64,000 bases of DNA from Clostridium sp. DSM 17811 (GTDB taxonomy: Bacteria > Bacillota > Clostridia > Clostridiales > Clostridiaceae). The stretch covers positions 1 to 64,000 of the forward strand of contig NZ_JAHLDU010000002.1 in NCBI RefSeq assembly GCF_018861905.1, written 5' to 3'. Below, piece after piece: positions 9,081 through 19,641 of this stretch. The position numbers and the translations under genes are program-made. How positions within the stretch are numbered: position 1 is the first letter of the stretch; the number at the start of each line of letters is the position of its first letter. The notes under the pieces were generated by a model. The model was not told the DNA's origin and did not search any database. It saw nothing but the letters and a program-made list of their open reading frames with translations.

Positions 9081-10154
9081 CTATTTTATTTCATTTGCAA
9101 TAAGTTCAGACATTTCTATAGTTCCAACACATTTCATGCCTGCGCCCATAATGTCAACTGTTCTATATTTAGCATCTAAAACTTTAGATACTGCATCTTC
9201 AATATCTTTTGCAGCACTTTCCATATTAAAACTATATCTAAGCATCATTGCAGCACTCATTATAGTTGCAATTGGATTAGCGATATCTTTACCTGCAATA
9301 TCTGGTGCTGAGCCATGTATTGGTTCATATATACCAAGAGTGCCATTACCTAAACTTGCAGAAGGTAACATTCCAAGCGATCCAGTAAGCATTGAAGCTT
9401 CATCACTTAGGATATCACCGAACATGTTTTCAGTTAGAATAGTATCAAATTGTCCCGGATTTTTTATAAGTTGCATTGCACAACTATCAACTAATTGTAC
9501 TTCAAGAGTTACGTCTGGGTAATCAGCAGACATTTTTAGAACAATTTCTCTCCACAATCTTGAGGTCTCAAGCACATTTGCTTTATCAACTAATGTAAGC
9601 TTTTTAGTCCTTTTTCTTGCAGTTTCAAAGCCAACACGGGCTATTCTTTCTATTTCATAAGTTGAGTAAGCCATTGTATCCCATGCCTTTTGGCCACCTG
9701 AGGGTAGGTCTATTCTAGATTTTTCACCAAAATATATACCACCTGTTAATTCACGTATAACCATAATATCAATGTTACCTTTAAGAACTTCTGGTTTAAG
9801 AGCTGAGGCTTCCTTTAATTGCGGAAAAAGAATAGCAGGTCTTAGGTTTGCAAAAACCTCAAGGGCTTTTCTAATTCCAAGCAGTCCGGCCTCAGGCCTT
9901 TTATCACCAGGAAGTTTATCCCACTTAGGGCCACCAACAGAGCCAAGTAAAACTGCATCACTCCGTTTACATGTATCTAAGGTTTCCTTTGGAAGAGGAA
10001 CTCCGGTCTCGTCTATAGCTGCCCCACCCATTAAAAGATTTGTATAAACAAAGGTCGTATTATATTTTTTAGATATTACATCTAATACCTTAATTGCACC
10101 ATTAACAATCTCTGGTCCAATTCCATCTCCACGAATTACTGCTATTTTTTTCAT
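9081..10154 (-). CDS. leuB: 3-isopropylmalate dehydrogenase
   Basis: A 357-residue metal- and NAD-dependent decarboxylating dehydrogenase that turns 3-isopropylmalate into 2-ketoisocaproate. It begins KKIAVIRGDGIGPEI and contains the family loop LRPAILFPQL and the GSAPDIAGKDIANP signature with the metal-binding Asp residues. Its ATG overlaps the leuD stop as TAATG, so translation is coupled. It is the third gene of the leuCDBA transcript. Confidence 0.97.
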   Translation of the reverse strand: MKKIAVIRGDGIGPEIVNGAIKVLDVISKKYNTTFVYTNLLMGGAAIDETGVPLPKETLDTCKRSDAVLLGSVGGPKWDKLPGDKRPEAGLLGIRKALEVFANLRPAILFPQLKEASALKPEVLKGNIDIMVIRELTGGIYFGEKSRIDLPSGGQKAWDTMAYSTYEIERIARVGFETARKRTKKLTLVDKANVLETSRLWREIVLKMSADYPDVTLEVQLVDSCAMQLIKNPGQFDTILTENMFGDILSDEASMLTGSLGMLPSASLGNGTLGIYEPIHGSAPDIAGKDIANPIATIMSAAMMLRYSFNMESAAKDIEDAVSKVLDAKYRTVDIMGAGMKCVGTIEMSELIANEIK

Positions 10155-10645
10155 TAATCCTCAGTCCTCTCTTTAAGATAATTAATAAGTCCCTGTGAAG
10201 CTATGATATCTTGCATAAATGCTGGAAATGGTATTGCCATATAAGTTTTTCCTTTTGTGGTATTTGTGATAACTCCAGAAATAACATCAACGGATATTTC
10301 ATTTCCTTCTTCAATATCTTGAGCAGCCTCGGTGCATTCGAGTATTGGTAAACCTATATTAATTGAATTTCTGTAGAATATTCTTGCAAAGTTTTCAGCA
10401 ATTATACAACTAATTCCTGAAGTTTTTATAGCAAGAGGGGCATGCTCCCTTGAAGATCCACAACCGAAGTTTTTACCAGCAACCATTATGTCACCATATT
10501 TAACTTTGCTAGTAAAATTTTTATCTATATCCTCCATGCAATGAGATGCAAGTTCATTTGCATCCGAGGTATTAAGATATCTTGCAGGAATTATAACATC
10601 AGTATCTACATTATTACCATATTTTATAGCTTTTCCTTTAAACAT
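10154..10645 (-). CDS. leuD: 3-isopropylmalate dehydratase small subunit
   Basis: A 163-residue small subunit with [17 protein letters not shown] near the N-terminus and the swivel-domain motif [14 protein letters not shown]. It pairs with LeuC to isomerise isopropylmalate. An in-frame extension upstream exists, but it lies inside leuC. The start at 10645 overlaps the leuC stop as TAATG and has the strong ribosome site GAGGAGG in front, which settles the choice. Confidence 0.95.
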   Translation of the reverse strand: MFKGKAIKYGNNVDTDVIIPARYLNTSDANELASHCMEDIDKNFTSKVKYGDIMVAGKNFGCGSSREHAPLAIKTSGISCIIAENFARIFYRNSINIGLPILECTEAAQDIEEGNEISVDVISGVITNTTKGKTYMAIPFPAFMQDIIASQGLINYLKERTED

Positions 10646-11907
10646 TACATTACCTCCTCTGGAGACGAAATTTTTCCGGTTATTGCTGATGCTGCGGCTA
10701 TTGCTGGACTGCAAAGATATACTTCACTTCCGGGATGGCCCATTCTGCCAACAAAGTTTCTGTTTGTAGTAGACAGAGCCCGCTCACCATTTGCAAGTAC
10801 CCCCATGTATCCACCAAGGCAAGGTCCACAAGTTGGAGTACTTACTGCGACTCCAGCTTCTATAAATATTTCAATTAAACCTTCCCTAAGGGCCTGAAGG
10901 TAAATTTTTTGAGTAGCAGGAAAGATTAGTGTTCTTATTTTAGGAGCGACTTTTTTACCTTTGAAGATACTTGCTGCCATTCTAAGGTCTTCTATTCTTC
11001 CGTTAGTACAAGAACCAATAACTACTTGATCAATTTTAACTTCGCCAACCTCATCAATAGTTCTGGTGTTATCTGGAAGGTGGGGGAAGGCTATTGTTGG
11101 TCTTATAGTACTTAAATCAATCTTTATTATCCTTGAATATGTTGCATCAGCGTCAGCCTTAAATGTTACAGGGACTTTCGTTGAATGTTCTTTTACATAT
11201 TCTAAAGTTTTATCATCAACTTCAAATATTCCATTTTTGGCACCTGCTTCAATGGCCATATTAGATATTGTAAATCTGTCATCCATAGAAAGGCTTGCAA
11301 CTCCAGGTCCTGTATATTCCATTGATTGATACAGTGCCCCATCCACTCCAATCATTCCGATAATATGGAGAATTACATCCTTACCACAAACCCATTTTTG
11401 CATTTTGCCAGTTAAAATAAATTGTATTGCTTCCGGAATCTTAAACCAACATTTTCCACTAGCCATTCCAGCTGCCATATCAGTTGAGCCAACTCCAGTT
11501 GAAAAAGCGCCTAAAGCACCATAAGTACAAGTGTGAGAATCAGCACCTATTACAACATCTCCAGATACTACAAGTCCTTTTTCTGGTAATAATGCATGCT
11601 CTATCCCCATTTGTCCTACCTCAAAGTAATTTTCAATCCCTTTTTCATATACAAATTCACGGGTACACTTACATTGCTCAGCAGATTTTATGTCTTTATT
11701 TGGAGCAAAATGATCTGGAACTATAGCAATTTTCTTTTTATCGAAAACTTCATTAACACCCATTTTGTTAAATTCATTTATTGCAACAGGTGTTGTTATA
11801 TCATTACCTAAAACTAAATCAAGATTTGCCATAACTAATTGGCCGGCCTTTACCTCTTGCATTGCAGCGTGTGATGCTAGTATTTTTTGCGTCATCGTCA
11901 TTCCCAT
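10645..11907 (-). CDS. leuC: 3-isopropylmalate dehydratase large subunit
   Basis: A 420-residue aconitase-family protein. It contains [20 protein letters not shown], the VIGSCTNGR segment with the first Fe-S Cys, and TCGPCLGG with the other two cluster ligands. The length fits the compact archaeal/clostridial LeuC type rather than the longer enterobacterial form. It is the first gene of the minus-strand leuCDBA operon, directly behind a T-box leader. The ribosome site AGGAGG lies at a normal distance from the ATG. Confidence 0.96.
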   Translation of the reverse strand: MGMTMTQKILASHAAMQEVKAGQLVMANLDLVLGNDITTPVAINEFNKMGVNEVFDKKKIAIVPDHFAPNKDIKSAEQCKCTREFVYEKGIENYFEVGQMGIEHALLPEKGLVVSGDVVIGADSHTCTYGALGAFSTGVGSTDMAAGMASGKCWFKIPEAIQFILTGKMQKWVCGKDVILHIIGMIGVDGALYQSMEYTGPGVASLSMDDRFTISNMAIEAGAKNGIFEVDDKTLEYVKEHSTKVPVTFKADADATYSRIIKIDLSTIRPTIAFPHLPDNTRTIDEVGEVKIDQVVIGSCTNGRIEDLRMAASIFKGKKVAPKIRTLIFPATQKIYLQALREGLIEIFIEAGVAVSTPTCGPCLGGYMGVLANGERALSTTNRNFVGRMGHPGSEVYLCSPAIAAASAITGKISSPEEVM

Positions 11908-12021
11908 ATAATTGAACCTCCTTTATAAAATTTAAAAGCTTTTTCTAAGTTGTTATTTATCTTGAAGAATATTCTAAAATAAAATTAACAGAATGTTTTG
12001 ATAAATTTGGACTAAAAAAAG

Positions 12022-12275
12022 GGTACAAAAAAACAGACATCTTCACTGGGGCGAAGAGTCCGTCGCGGTACCACCCATATTTATAACTTATTTTAAGATA
12101 ACGGATTACACCGGTAAAACCTACTAATAAGTACACTTTTAAGTGTAACTTAGTTTAAGTTCACAACTCGAGGGTAAGTTTCAACATCTGATTATTTAGG
12201 GTTCACAGCTTTATCCCTTCTCTGTAAAACATCCTGATGCCTATTTGTCCCTGTCAAAGTTTTTATTATATTAGC
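12022..12275 (-). promoter_or_regulatory. T-box leader of leuCDBA
   Basis: On the minus strand the conserved T-box core GGGTGGTACCGCG is present (12076-12064). It is followed by a terminator stem with arms around GACTCTTC and GAAGATGTC and a run of seven T. Upstream lies a long structured stem I region. Such leaders read the charging of a tRNA and allow transcription when it is uncharged. Leucine is the likely amino acid because leuCDBA follows. A CTC triplet in CCCTCGAG near 12170 is a candidate specifier codon, but I could not fold stem I reliably. Confidence 0.93.
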
Positions 12276-12279
12276 GATA

Positions 12280-12308
12280 ATTTTATCAAACAAATGACTG
12301 CTTGTCAA
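12280..12308 (-). promoter_or_regulatory. Sigma-A promoter of the leu T-box transcript
   Basis: On the minus strand, TTGACA (12308-12303) and TAAAAT (12285-12280) are separated by 17 bases. The predicted start is about seven bases further on, at the 5' side of the T-box leader. Confidence 0.8.
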
Positions 12309-12460
12309 TATATTCAGCTCTTATAAAACATATAAATGACTATTTATATATTAATAAGATTTAAAAAAACAGTATCTTTCTAAAAATACGCTTGAAACAT
12401 AATATACTACGAATAATAAAATATGTCAACAAGTCAATAAAAAAAGTATTCTGAATTTGG

Positions 12461-12489
12461 TTGACAATTCAAATTATAGATGTTACGAT
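12461..12489 (+). promoter_or_regulatory. Sigma-A promoter of ilvNCB
   Basis: TTGACA at 12461-12466 and TACGAT at 12484-12489 with exactly 17 bases between them. It lies about 70 bases before the ilvN start and diverges from the leu promoter. No T-box core or terminator is visible between this promoter and ilvN. Confidence 0.75.
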
Positions 12490-12558
12490 ACATAAAATGT
12501 TTGGTGCGTTTTACAAGTCAACTTGGAATTATTTACTTGTGGAAAGGGAGGCGATATT

Positions 12559-13053
12559 TTGATTTCACATGTATTGTCAATTTTAGTTGACAACAACCCA
12601 GGAGTATTAACAAGAGTATGTTCATTATTTAATAGACGAGGTTTTAATCTTGATACTGTTTCCTCTGGTCACACAGAAGATGAAAAATTAGCCAGAATAA
12701 CTTTATTAACTAAAGTTCGGGATGATGAAGGCATTGACCAAATAATTAAACAAATAAGGAAATTAGAGGATGTTCATAAAGTTGAGCAATTAGATAATGA
12801 AAACTCTATTTGTAAGCAAATGTTGTTTGTAAAAGTTAAAGCTGAAGGCAATAATAGGCAAGAAATTATTAATATAGGAAAAATATTTGGAGTTTCTGTT
12901 ATAGATGTAACTCCGACAACATTAATTATTCAAATCTTAGGTGATAACGGCAAGTTATGTGCTTTTGAAAATTTAATTAAACCGTTTGGTATTTTAGAAA
13001 TAGTCGGTAGTGGATTTATTGCAATGCAAAGAGGTTCAGATGCAGTAATCTAA
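12559..13053 (+). CDS. ilvN: Acetolactate synthase small (regulatory) subunit
   Basis: A 164-residue regulatory subunit. The N-terminal ACT domain contains SILVDNNPGVLTRV and RRGFNLDTVS, and a C-terminal domain ends near GSGFIAMQRG. It binds and modulates the catalytic IlvB, usually conferring valine feedback control. The start is taken at the TTG at 12559 because AGGGAGG lies seven bases before it and homologous proteins begin near ISHVLSILV; a longer in-frame reading from 12523 has no ribosome site. It is the first gene of ilvN-ilvC-ilvB. Confidence 0.92.
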   Translation: MISHVLSILVDNNPGVLTRVCSLFNRRGFNLDTVSSGHTEDEKLARITLLTKVRDDEGIDQIIKQIRKLEDVHKVEQLDNENSICKQMLFVKVKAEGNNRQEIINIGKIFGVSVIDVTPTTLIIQILGDNGKLCAFENLIKPFGILEIVGSGFIAMQRGSDAVI

Positions 13054-13072
13054 TAATATAGATAAAAATTAG

Positions 13073-14077
<1,005 letters not shown>

Positions 14078-14134
14078 GATAGATTTAATATTTAAAATGG
14101 AACAATGAAAATAAAATTTACTAATATTATATTT

Positions 14135-14179
14135 GAGAACCAAGTTCTGAAAATTCAATATGAACTTGGTTCTCTTTAT
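14135..14179 (+). terminator. Hairpin between ilvC and ilvB
   Basis: GAGAACCAAGTTC (14135-14147) pairs perfectly with GAACTTGGTTCTC (14162-14174) over 13 bp. The tail TTTATTAT is only moderately T-rich. It may be a weak terminator or an RNA-processing element that sets the ratio of ilvNC to ilvB messages. Confidence 0.65.
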
Positions 14180-14203
14180 TATATAAATTAAGGGGGAATT
14201 AAT

Positions 14204-15865
14204 ATGAAGTGCAGCGGTGCAAAAATTTTGCTAGAGTGTCTTAAAGAGCAAGGTACTGATACTATATTTGGGTATCCAGGTGGAGCAGTACTAAATATAT
14301 ATGATGAAATTTATTCTTTTGAGGAGATAACTCACATATTGGTTTCTCATGAACAAGGGGCAGCGCATGCTGCTGATGGATACGCTAGAGCAACTGGGAA
14401 AGTAGGCGTATGCCTTGCAACATCAGGCCCAGGGGCCACAAATCTTGTTACAGGTATTGCAACTGCTTACATGGATTCTGTACCTATGATTGCAATTACT
14501 GGGCAGGTAGCAACGACATTAATAGGTAAAGACTCTTTTCAGGAAGTTGACATTGTTGGTATAACAATGCCTATTACAAAACATAATTTTTTAGTGAAAG
14601 ATATTAAGGAATTAGCACCTACAATAAGAAAAGCTTTTAGAATTGCAACTAGTGGAAGGCCAGGACCTGTGCTTATAGATATACCTAAGGATATAACTGG
14701 TATGGAGTGCGAATACTTTCCTGAAATTCCAAAGATAATTGAGCATAAAGTCGTAAAAGAAAGCCAACTTAAGGATGCTATTTATGCTATTCAAAGCTCG
14801 AAAAAACCAATAATTGTAGTTGGTGGTGGGTGTAATATATCAGTGGTTGAGGAGCTATTATTATCATTTCAAGATAAATTAAAGTGCCCAGTCTGTAGTA
14901 CTATGATGGGGTTAGGTGCATTTAGTGGATTACACCCTATGTACACGGGGATGCTAGGCATGCATGGAACTTTTGCTTCTAATAGGTGCATAACCTCAAG
15001 TGATTTAATAATTGCAATCGGGGCAAGATTTAGTGACAGAGTTATTAGTGATCCGGTTACTTTTGCAGCAAACACTAAAGTAATACATATTGATATAGAT
15101 GAAGCAGAAGTTTCAAAAAATATTAAAGCAGATTGCTTTGTAATTGGAAATGTAGCTGATGTATTAATAAAATTACTACAAAATCTAAAAAGTCGGGAAT
15201 TAAATGAATGGACAACCGCTGCAAAGGAACTAATTCAAAAGGACAAGGAAAAAGTCATAAAAATAAACGAATTTGAAAGTGTAAATCCTCTTTATGTAAT
15301 TAAAAAACTTTATGAAATTACAAAAGGTAATGCTATAATAACTACAGAGGTAGGTCAAAATCAAATTTGGGCAACTCAAGCATTCACCTATACGAAACCA
15401 AGAACTTTTATAAGCTCTGGAGGACTAGGTACTATGGGATATGGTTTTGGAGCTGCAATAGGAGCAAGTATAGGAAAGAAAGAAATGGTTTTTGATATTG
15501 CAGGGGATGGTAGCTTTAGAATGAATCTTAATGAGCTAGGAACTGCTGCAAGATATAACATACCTGTTAAAATAATATTATTAAATAATGGTGTTTTAGG
15601 TATGGTAAGGCAATGGCAGAATGTGTTTTACTCAAAAAGATTTTCTAGTACAACACTTGAGAGAGATACTGATTTTGTAAAAATAGCAGAGGGCTTTGGA
15701 GTTAAAGGTATAAGAGTTGATCATAATGGGCAGGTCGTAGATGCATTAAAAGAAGCAATAGCATGGGATGGTCCTGTTGTGATTGATTTTAGGGTTGCAC
15801 CAGATGAAATGGCATCTCCAATGGTTCCGCCAGGTGCAAGTATTGAAATGATGTTTGAGGTATAG
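14204..15865 (+). CDS. ilvB: Acetolactate synthase large (catalytic) subunit
   Basis: A 553-residue thiamine diphosphate enzyme that makes acetolactate from pyruvate. The N-terminal domain contains FGYPGGAVLNIYDE and the catalytic Glu in SHEQGAAHAADGYARA. The FAD/central domain follows, and the C-terminal domain has the ThDP motif GDGSFRMNLNELGT and then LNNGVLGMVRQWQ. It partners IlvN, encoded first in this cluster. A GTATAG hairpin overlaps its stop codon. No dihydroxy-acid dehydratase gene (ilvD) is in the window, so the pathway is completed elsewhere. Confidence 0.96.
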   Translation: MKCSGAKILLECLKEQGTDTIFGYPGGAVLNIYDEIYSFEEITHILVSHEQGAAHAADGYARATGKVGVCLATSGPGATNLVTGIATAYMDSVPMIAITGQVATTLIGKDSFQEVDIVGITMPITKHNFLVKDIKELAPTIRKAFRIATSGRPGPVLIDIPKDITGMECEYFPEIPKIIEHKVVKESQLKDAIYAIQSSKKPIIVVGGGCNISVVEELLLSFQDKLKCPVCSTMMGLGAFSGLHPMYTGMLGMHGTFASNRCITSSDLIIAIGARFSDRVISDPVTFAANTKVIHIDIDEAEVSKNIKADCFVIGNVADVLIKLLQNLKSRELNEWTTAAKELIQKDKEKVIKINEFESVNPLYVIKKLYEITKGNAIITTEVGQNQIWATQAFTYTKPRTFISSGGLGTMGYGFGAAIGASIGKKEMVFDIAGDGSFRMNLNELGTAARYNIPVKIILLNNGVLGMVRQWQNVFYSKRFSSTTLERDTDFVKIAEGFGVKGIRVDHNGQVVDALKEAIAWDGPVVIDFRVAPDEMASPMVPPGASIEMMFEV

Positions 15866-15926
15866 TGTTTATCGCTATACCTTGTTTTAATTTAATTAAT
15901 GAAAAATATGTTTATAGGAGGAATAC

Positions 15927-16883
15927 ATGAAAATAGTAGTATTAGATGGGTTCACTTTAAATCCAGGAGATTTATCTTGGGAAGAGTTTGAAAAATTAGG
16001 TGAGTTAAAAGTTTATGATAGAACAAGTTTAGATGAAATTGTAGATAGAGCTTATGATTGCGAAATAATTCTTACAAATAAAACACCATTAAGTATGGAT
16101 ATTTTAAAAAAGTTACCTAAAATAAAATACATTGGGGTTCTTGCAACAGGATATAATGTGGTTGATGTAAAAGCTGCAAAGGAGATGGGTATTATAGTTA
16201 CCAATACTCCAGCTTATGGTACTAATTCAGTTGCGCAATTTGTTTTTGCTCTGTTACTCGAAATATGTCATCATGTAGGGGAACATAATGAAGTCGTTCG
16301 AAAAGGTGCTTGGACAAATAGTAAGGATTTTTGTTTTTGGAATTATCCTATGATGGAACTTGCGGGCAAAACAATGGGTATTATAGGTATGGGGCGAATT
16401 GGTATTGTTACGTCAACAATTGCTTTAGCTTTTGGTATGAATGTCTTAGCATATAATCCATCTAAGAATGAGTCATTAATATCAGATACATTTAAATATG
16501 TTGAACTAGACCAGTTATATGAAGGGGCTGATGTTATAAGTTTACACTGTCCTTTGTTTGAGGAAACTAAGGGAATAATAAATAAGGAATCTATTAAGAA
16601 AATGAAAGATGGCGTTATTATAATAAATACTTCTAGAGGCCCTTTAATTGTTGAAGAGGACCTAGCGCACGCTCTTAATTGTGGTAAGGTAGCTGGGGCA
16701 GGATTAGATGTTATGTCAGTGGAGCCGGTTCAAATGGATAATCCACTTATAAGTGCTAAAAATTGTTTGATTACACCCCATATAGCATGGGCACCAAAAG
16801 AATCTAGGGAGCGTCTTATGAATATAGCAGTAGATAATTTGGCCCAATTTATAAAAGGTAGACCTATAAATATAGTGAAATAA
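15927..16883 (+). CDS. D-2-hydroxyacid dehydrogenase (glycerate dehydrogenase-like)
   Basis: A 318-residue NAD-dependent dehydrogenase of the D-isomer family. It has the nucleotide motif GIIGMGRIG, the catalytic Arg in NTSRGPLI, and the His in PHIAWAPKESRE. The Trp after the catalytic His and the general pattern resemble hydroxypyruvate/glycerate dehydrogenases (HprA). The true substrate is not certain and could be another 2-keto acid. It starts 61 bases after ilvB behind AGGAGG and may share the ilv transcript or have its own promoter. Confidence 0.85.
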   Translation: MKIVVLDGFTLNPGDLSWEEFEKLGELKVYDRTSLDEIVDRAYDCEIILTNKTPLSMDILKKLPKIKYIGVLATGYNVVDVKAAKEMGIIVTNTPAYGTNSVAQFVFALLLEICHHVGEHNEVVRKGAWTNSKDFCFWNYPMMELAGKTMGIIGMGRIGIVTSTIALAFGMNVLAYNPSKNESLISDTFKYVELDQLYEGADVISLHCPLFEETKGIINKESIKKMKDGVIIINTSRGPLIVEEDLAHALNCGKVAGAGLDVMSVEPVQMDNPLISAKNCLITPHIAWAPKESRERLMNIAVDNLAQFIKGRPINIVK

Positions 16884-16965
16884 CTATTACTTTTTTTTTG
16901 GTATATTCACGTAAAAAATGTGCAAAATAGTAAAAGGTTATTTCAACTAATTAGGAGGCGTACAT

Positions 16966-18612
16966 ATGCAAGGAAAAATGTTTTGTTTTCAATGTGAGCA
17001 AACTTTCGGTGGAAAAGGTTGTACAAAAGTAGGGGTATGTGGTAAAACACCAGAGATTGCGGCAATGCAAGATCTGCTAATATATCAGTTAAAAGGAATA
17101 AGCTGTTACGCTAGCAAACTTTTAGCTAAAGGTGAAAAAATTGATAAATCATTGGTCTCATTTGTTGAGAATTCATTATTCATGACATTAACGAATGTAA
17201 ATTTTGACCCTGAGTCTCATATGGATATGCTCAGAAGATCACAAAAAAATAAAGAAGAGATTAGAAAAAAAACATTAGGAGAAGAGGTAAAGAGCGAAGA
17301 GGCTCTATATAATTTAAGTGATACAAAAGAACAAATTCTTGAGGATGCCAAAAAAGCGGGAGTTATGTATGATGAGAATTTAGATGCTGATATTCGCTCC
17401 GTTCGTGAAACTATAAAATACGGATTAAAAGGGATCGCGGCATATGCACATCAAGCTAGATTTATTAAATATCAAAGTGATGAGGTGGATAATTTTTATT
17501 TTATAGCTTTAGCGGTACTTACTGATGATAGTTTAAATTTAAAAGATCTTATTGCTTACTTAGTTAAAACTGGCGAGATGAGTGTTAAGGTTATGGAGGT
17601 ATTAGATAAGGCTAATAATGAGAAATACAATTCTCCAACACCTACAAGAGTAAATGTAAATATAAAGAAAGGACCATTTATAATAGTTTCTGGCCATGAC
17701 TTAAGAGACCTTGAAATGTTACTTGAACAAACAGAAGGCAAGGGGATAAATGTTTATACTCATGGTGAAATGTTACCTTCTCATGGATATCCAAAGCTTA
17801 ATAAATTTAAACATTTAGTAGGTAACTTTGGAGGAGCATGGCAAAATCAACAAAAGGAGTTTGATGGTATACCAGGTTGTATTTTAATGACAACAAACTG
17901 CTTAATGAAACCAAGAGATTCTTATAAAGATAGAATTTATTCTACAAGTGTTGTAGGATGGGAAGGATTAAAACATATATCTAATGATGAGAAGGGATAT
18001 AAGGATTTTTCAGAAATAATAAATAAAGCTTTGGAACTTGGTGGTTTTGAAAAAGATGAGGAAGTTAAGGAAATTACAGTAGGATTTGGACATAAAGCAA
18101 CTTTGAGTCATGCAGGAGAGATTGTAAGTGCAGTTAAAGAAGGGAAGATTAGACGCTTCTTCTTAATCGGTGGATGTGATGGTGCAAGACCAGGAAGAAA
18201 TTATTATACTGAATTTGCAAAGCAAGTCCCAAAAGACTGTATCATTCTTACTTTAGCCTGTGGAAAATATCGTTTTAATAAATTAGAGTTCGGTGAAGTA
18301 GCAGGACTTCCAAGATTGCTTGATGTTGGTCAATGTAACGATGCATATTCTGCAGTTATAATAGCTAACGCGCTAGCCGATGCATTTGAGTGCACCATTA
18401 ATGATTTACCACTTTCATTCATTATAACTTGGTATGAACAGAAAGCTGTAGCTGATTTACTAGCATTATTGTCGCTTGGAGTAAAAGGAATATACCTTGG
18501 ACCAACACTTCCAGCGTTCTTAAGCCCAAATGTATTACAATTTTTAATTGATACATTTGACCTTAGAGCAATAAGTACGCCAGAGGACGATTTAGCAAAA
18601 ATACTTGGATAA
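16966..18612 (+). CDS. hcp: Hybrid-cluster protein (hydroxylamine/NO reductase)
   Basis: A 548-residue prismane protein. The N-terminal cluster has Cys 7, 10, 19 and 25 (CX2CX8CX5C), which fits class I Hcp of strict anaerobes. Downstream segments around VSGHDLRDLE, NCLMKP and the GGCDGARPGR loop supply ligands for the hybrid 4Fe-2S-2O cluster. It reduces hydroxylamine in vitro and is thought to detoxify nitric oxide or nitrosative products. It has AGGAGG before the ATG. It is followed by a formate/nitrite channel, a Crp/Fnr regulator and asrABC, which suggests a nitrite/sulfite stress unit. Confidence 0.95.
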   Translation: MQGKMFCFQCEQTFGGKGCTKVGVCGKTPEIAAMQDLLIYQLKGISCYASKLLAKGEKIDKSLVSFVENSLFMTLTNVNFDPESHMDMLRRSQKNKEEIRKKTLGEEVKSEEALYNLSDTKEQILEDAKKAGVMYDENLDADIRSVRETIKYGLKGIAAYAHQARFIKYQSDEVDNFYFIALAVLTDDSLNLKDLIAYLVKTGEMSVKVMEVLDKANNEKYNSPTPTRVNVNIKKGPFIIVSGHDLRDLEMLLEQTEGKGINVYTHGEMLPSHGYPKLNKFKHLVGNFGGAWQNQQKEFDGIPGCILMTTNCLMKPRDSYKDRIYSTSVVGWEGLKHISNDEKGYKDFSEIINKALELGGFEKDEEVKEITVGFGHKATLSHAGEIVSAVKEGKIRRFFLIGGCDGARPGRNYYTEFAKQVPKDCIILTLACGKYRFNKLEFGEVAGLPRLLDVGQCNDAYSAVIIANALADAFECTINDLPLSFIITWYEQKAVADLLALLSLGVKGIYLGPTLPAFLSPNVLQFLIDTFDLRAISTPEDDLAKILG

Positions 18613-18646
18613 AATCCTAAGATATAAAAAATTAATAATAAATTTA

Positions 18647-18696
18647 GAAAGTATGTGATATTAGTCACATACTTTCATTTTTTATAATGATATAGT
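18647..18696 (+). promoter_or_regulatory. Crp/Fnr-type palindrome and promoter of the channel gene
   Basis: GAAAGTATGTGA (18647-18658) and TCACATACTTTC (18665-18676) form a perfect 12-bp inverted repeat around six bases, containing TGTGA-N6-TCACA. TATAGT at 18691-18696 puts the palindrome centre near -41.5, the class II activator position. A second -10 candidate, TATAAT, lies at 18683-18688. The repeat is followed by TTTCATTTTTT, so it may also end the hcp transcript. Confidence 0.72.
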
Positions 18697-18728
18697 ATGG
18701 CTATATTTTATTAAGGAGATGATTTATT

Positions 18729-19496
18729 ATGTTTAGTGAAGAAATTAACAAAGTATCAGCATCGGCGATAAAAAAGTCTGAATTATTAAAGAGGAGCAAA
18801 ATGAGGTACCTCACTTCTTCGGTCTTGGCTGGTATATATGTGGGATTTGGAATTTTATTAATATTTACTATTGGTGGATTATTATCACAAGCAACGTCTC
18901 CAGCAACAAAAATTATGATGGGAGCTTCATTTGGGATTGCATTAAGTCTTGTAATAATGGCTGGCTCTGAACTTTTTACAGGAAATAATATGACTATGAC
19001 AATAGGATCTTTAGAAAAGAAAGTTTCGTGGTTTGACTCAACAAATGTTTGGATATACAGTTTTATAGGAAACTTTGCGGGGTCAGTAGCACTAGCGGCA
19101 ATGTTTGTAGGTGCGGGACTTGCAAAAGGAAGTACAGCAGCATTTATTCTAAAAACATCACAAATGAAAATGGCAGCACCAAGTATAGAATTATTTTTAA
19201 AAGGATTACTTTGTAATATGCTAGTCTGTTTAGCAGTTTGGTGTTCTATTAAATTAAAGGAAGAAACAGCTAAACTTATAATGATTTTTTGGTGCTTATT
19301 TGCATTTATAACTACAGGGTTTGAACATAGTATTGCAAATATGACATTACTTACAACGGCCCTAATGATTCCTCACACTGCGGCAATTTCAATAGGGGGA
19401 CTAGCACACAACTTAATTTGGGTTACGTTAGGTAATTTTGTAGGTGGAGCAGTGTTTATTGGAGCAGCCTATTGGTTTATATCAAAAGAGAAATAA
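18729..19496 (+). CDS. Formate/nitrite transporter family channel (FocA/NirC-like)
   Basis: A 255-residue integral membrane protein with six predicted helices. It contains AGIYVGFGILLIFTIGG in helix 1, the AGSELFTGNNM segment in the broken helix 2, and GFEHSIANM with the central His of the pore in helix 5. Family members move formate, nitrite or hydrosulfide. The position between hcp and the Crp/Fnr-asrABC genes favours nitrite or a sulfur anion here, but the sequence alone does not decide. The ribosome site AAGGAG precedes the ATG. Confidence 0.9.
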   Translation: MFSEEINKVSASAIKKSELLKRSKMRYLTSSVLAGIYVGFGILLIFTIGGLLSQATSPATKIMMGASFGIALSLVIMAGSELFTGNNMTMTIGSLEKKVSWFDSTNVWIYSFIGNFAGSVALAAMFVGAGLAKGSTAAFILKTSQMKMAAPSIELFLKGLLCNMLVCLAVWCSIKLKEETAKLIMIFWCLFAFITTGFEHSIANMTLLTTALMIPHTAAISIGGLAHNLIWVTLGNFVGGAVFIGAAYWFISKEK

Positions 19497-19514
19497 TATA
19501 TTACAAAATTCAAG

Positions 19515-19540
19515 GCATCCTAATAGGGTGCTTTTATTTT
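19515..19540 (+). terminator. Terminator after the channel gene
   Basis: GCATCC (19515-19520) pairs with GGGTGC (19526-19531), with one T-G pair, around a five-base loop. CTTTTATTTT follows. Confidence 0.7.
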
Positions 19541-19641
19541 GTTTATATCCAATTTGCAGTAATCATAGTATAATGGAGAGCGATTAGTAAAATGATATAT
19601 ATATATTTATAAATATACTGAGATCATAAGGAGAAATTAAA

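Noticed and set aside
10646-10714. Longer LeuD start inside leuC
   Set aside because: The TAATG overlap with a strong ribosome site at 10645 is the standard start, and the extra residues do not resemble LeuD.
16875-16910. Hairpin GTGAAATA with TATTCAC as a terminator before hcp
   Set aside because: The T run lies inside the loop and not after the stem, so it does not fit an intrinsic terminator.
18729-19496. Naming the channel gene focA or nirC
   Set aside because: Family membership is clear, but the residues visible do not decide between formate, nitrite and hydrosulfide, so no symbol was given.
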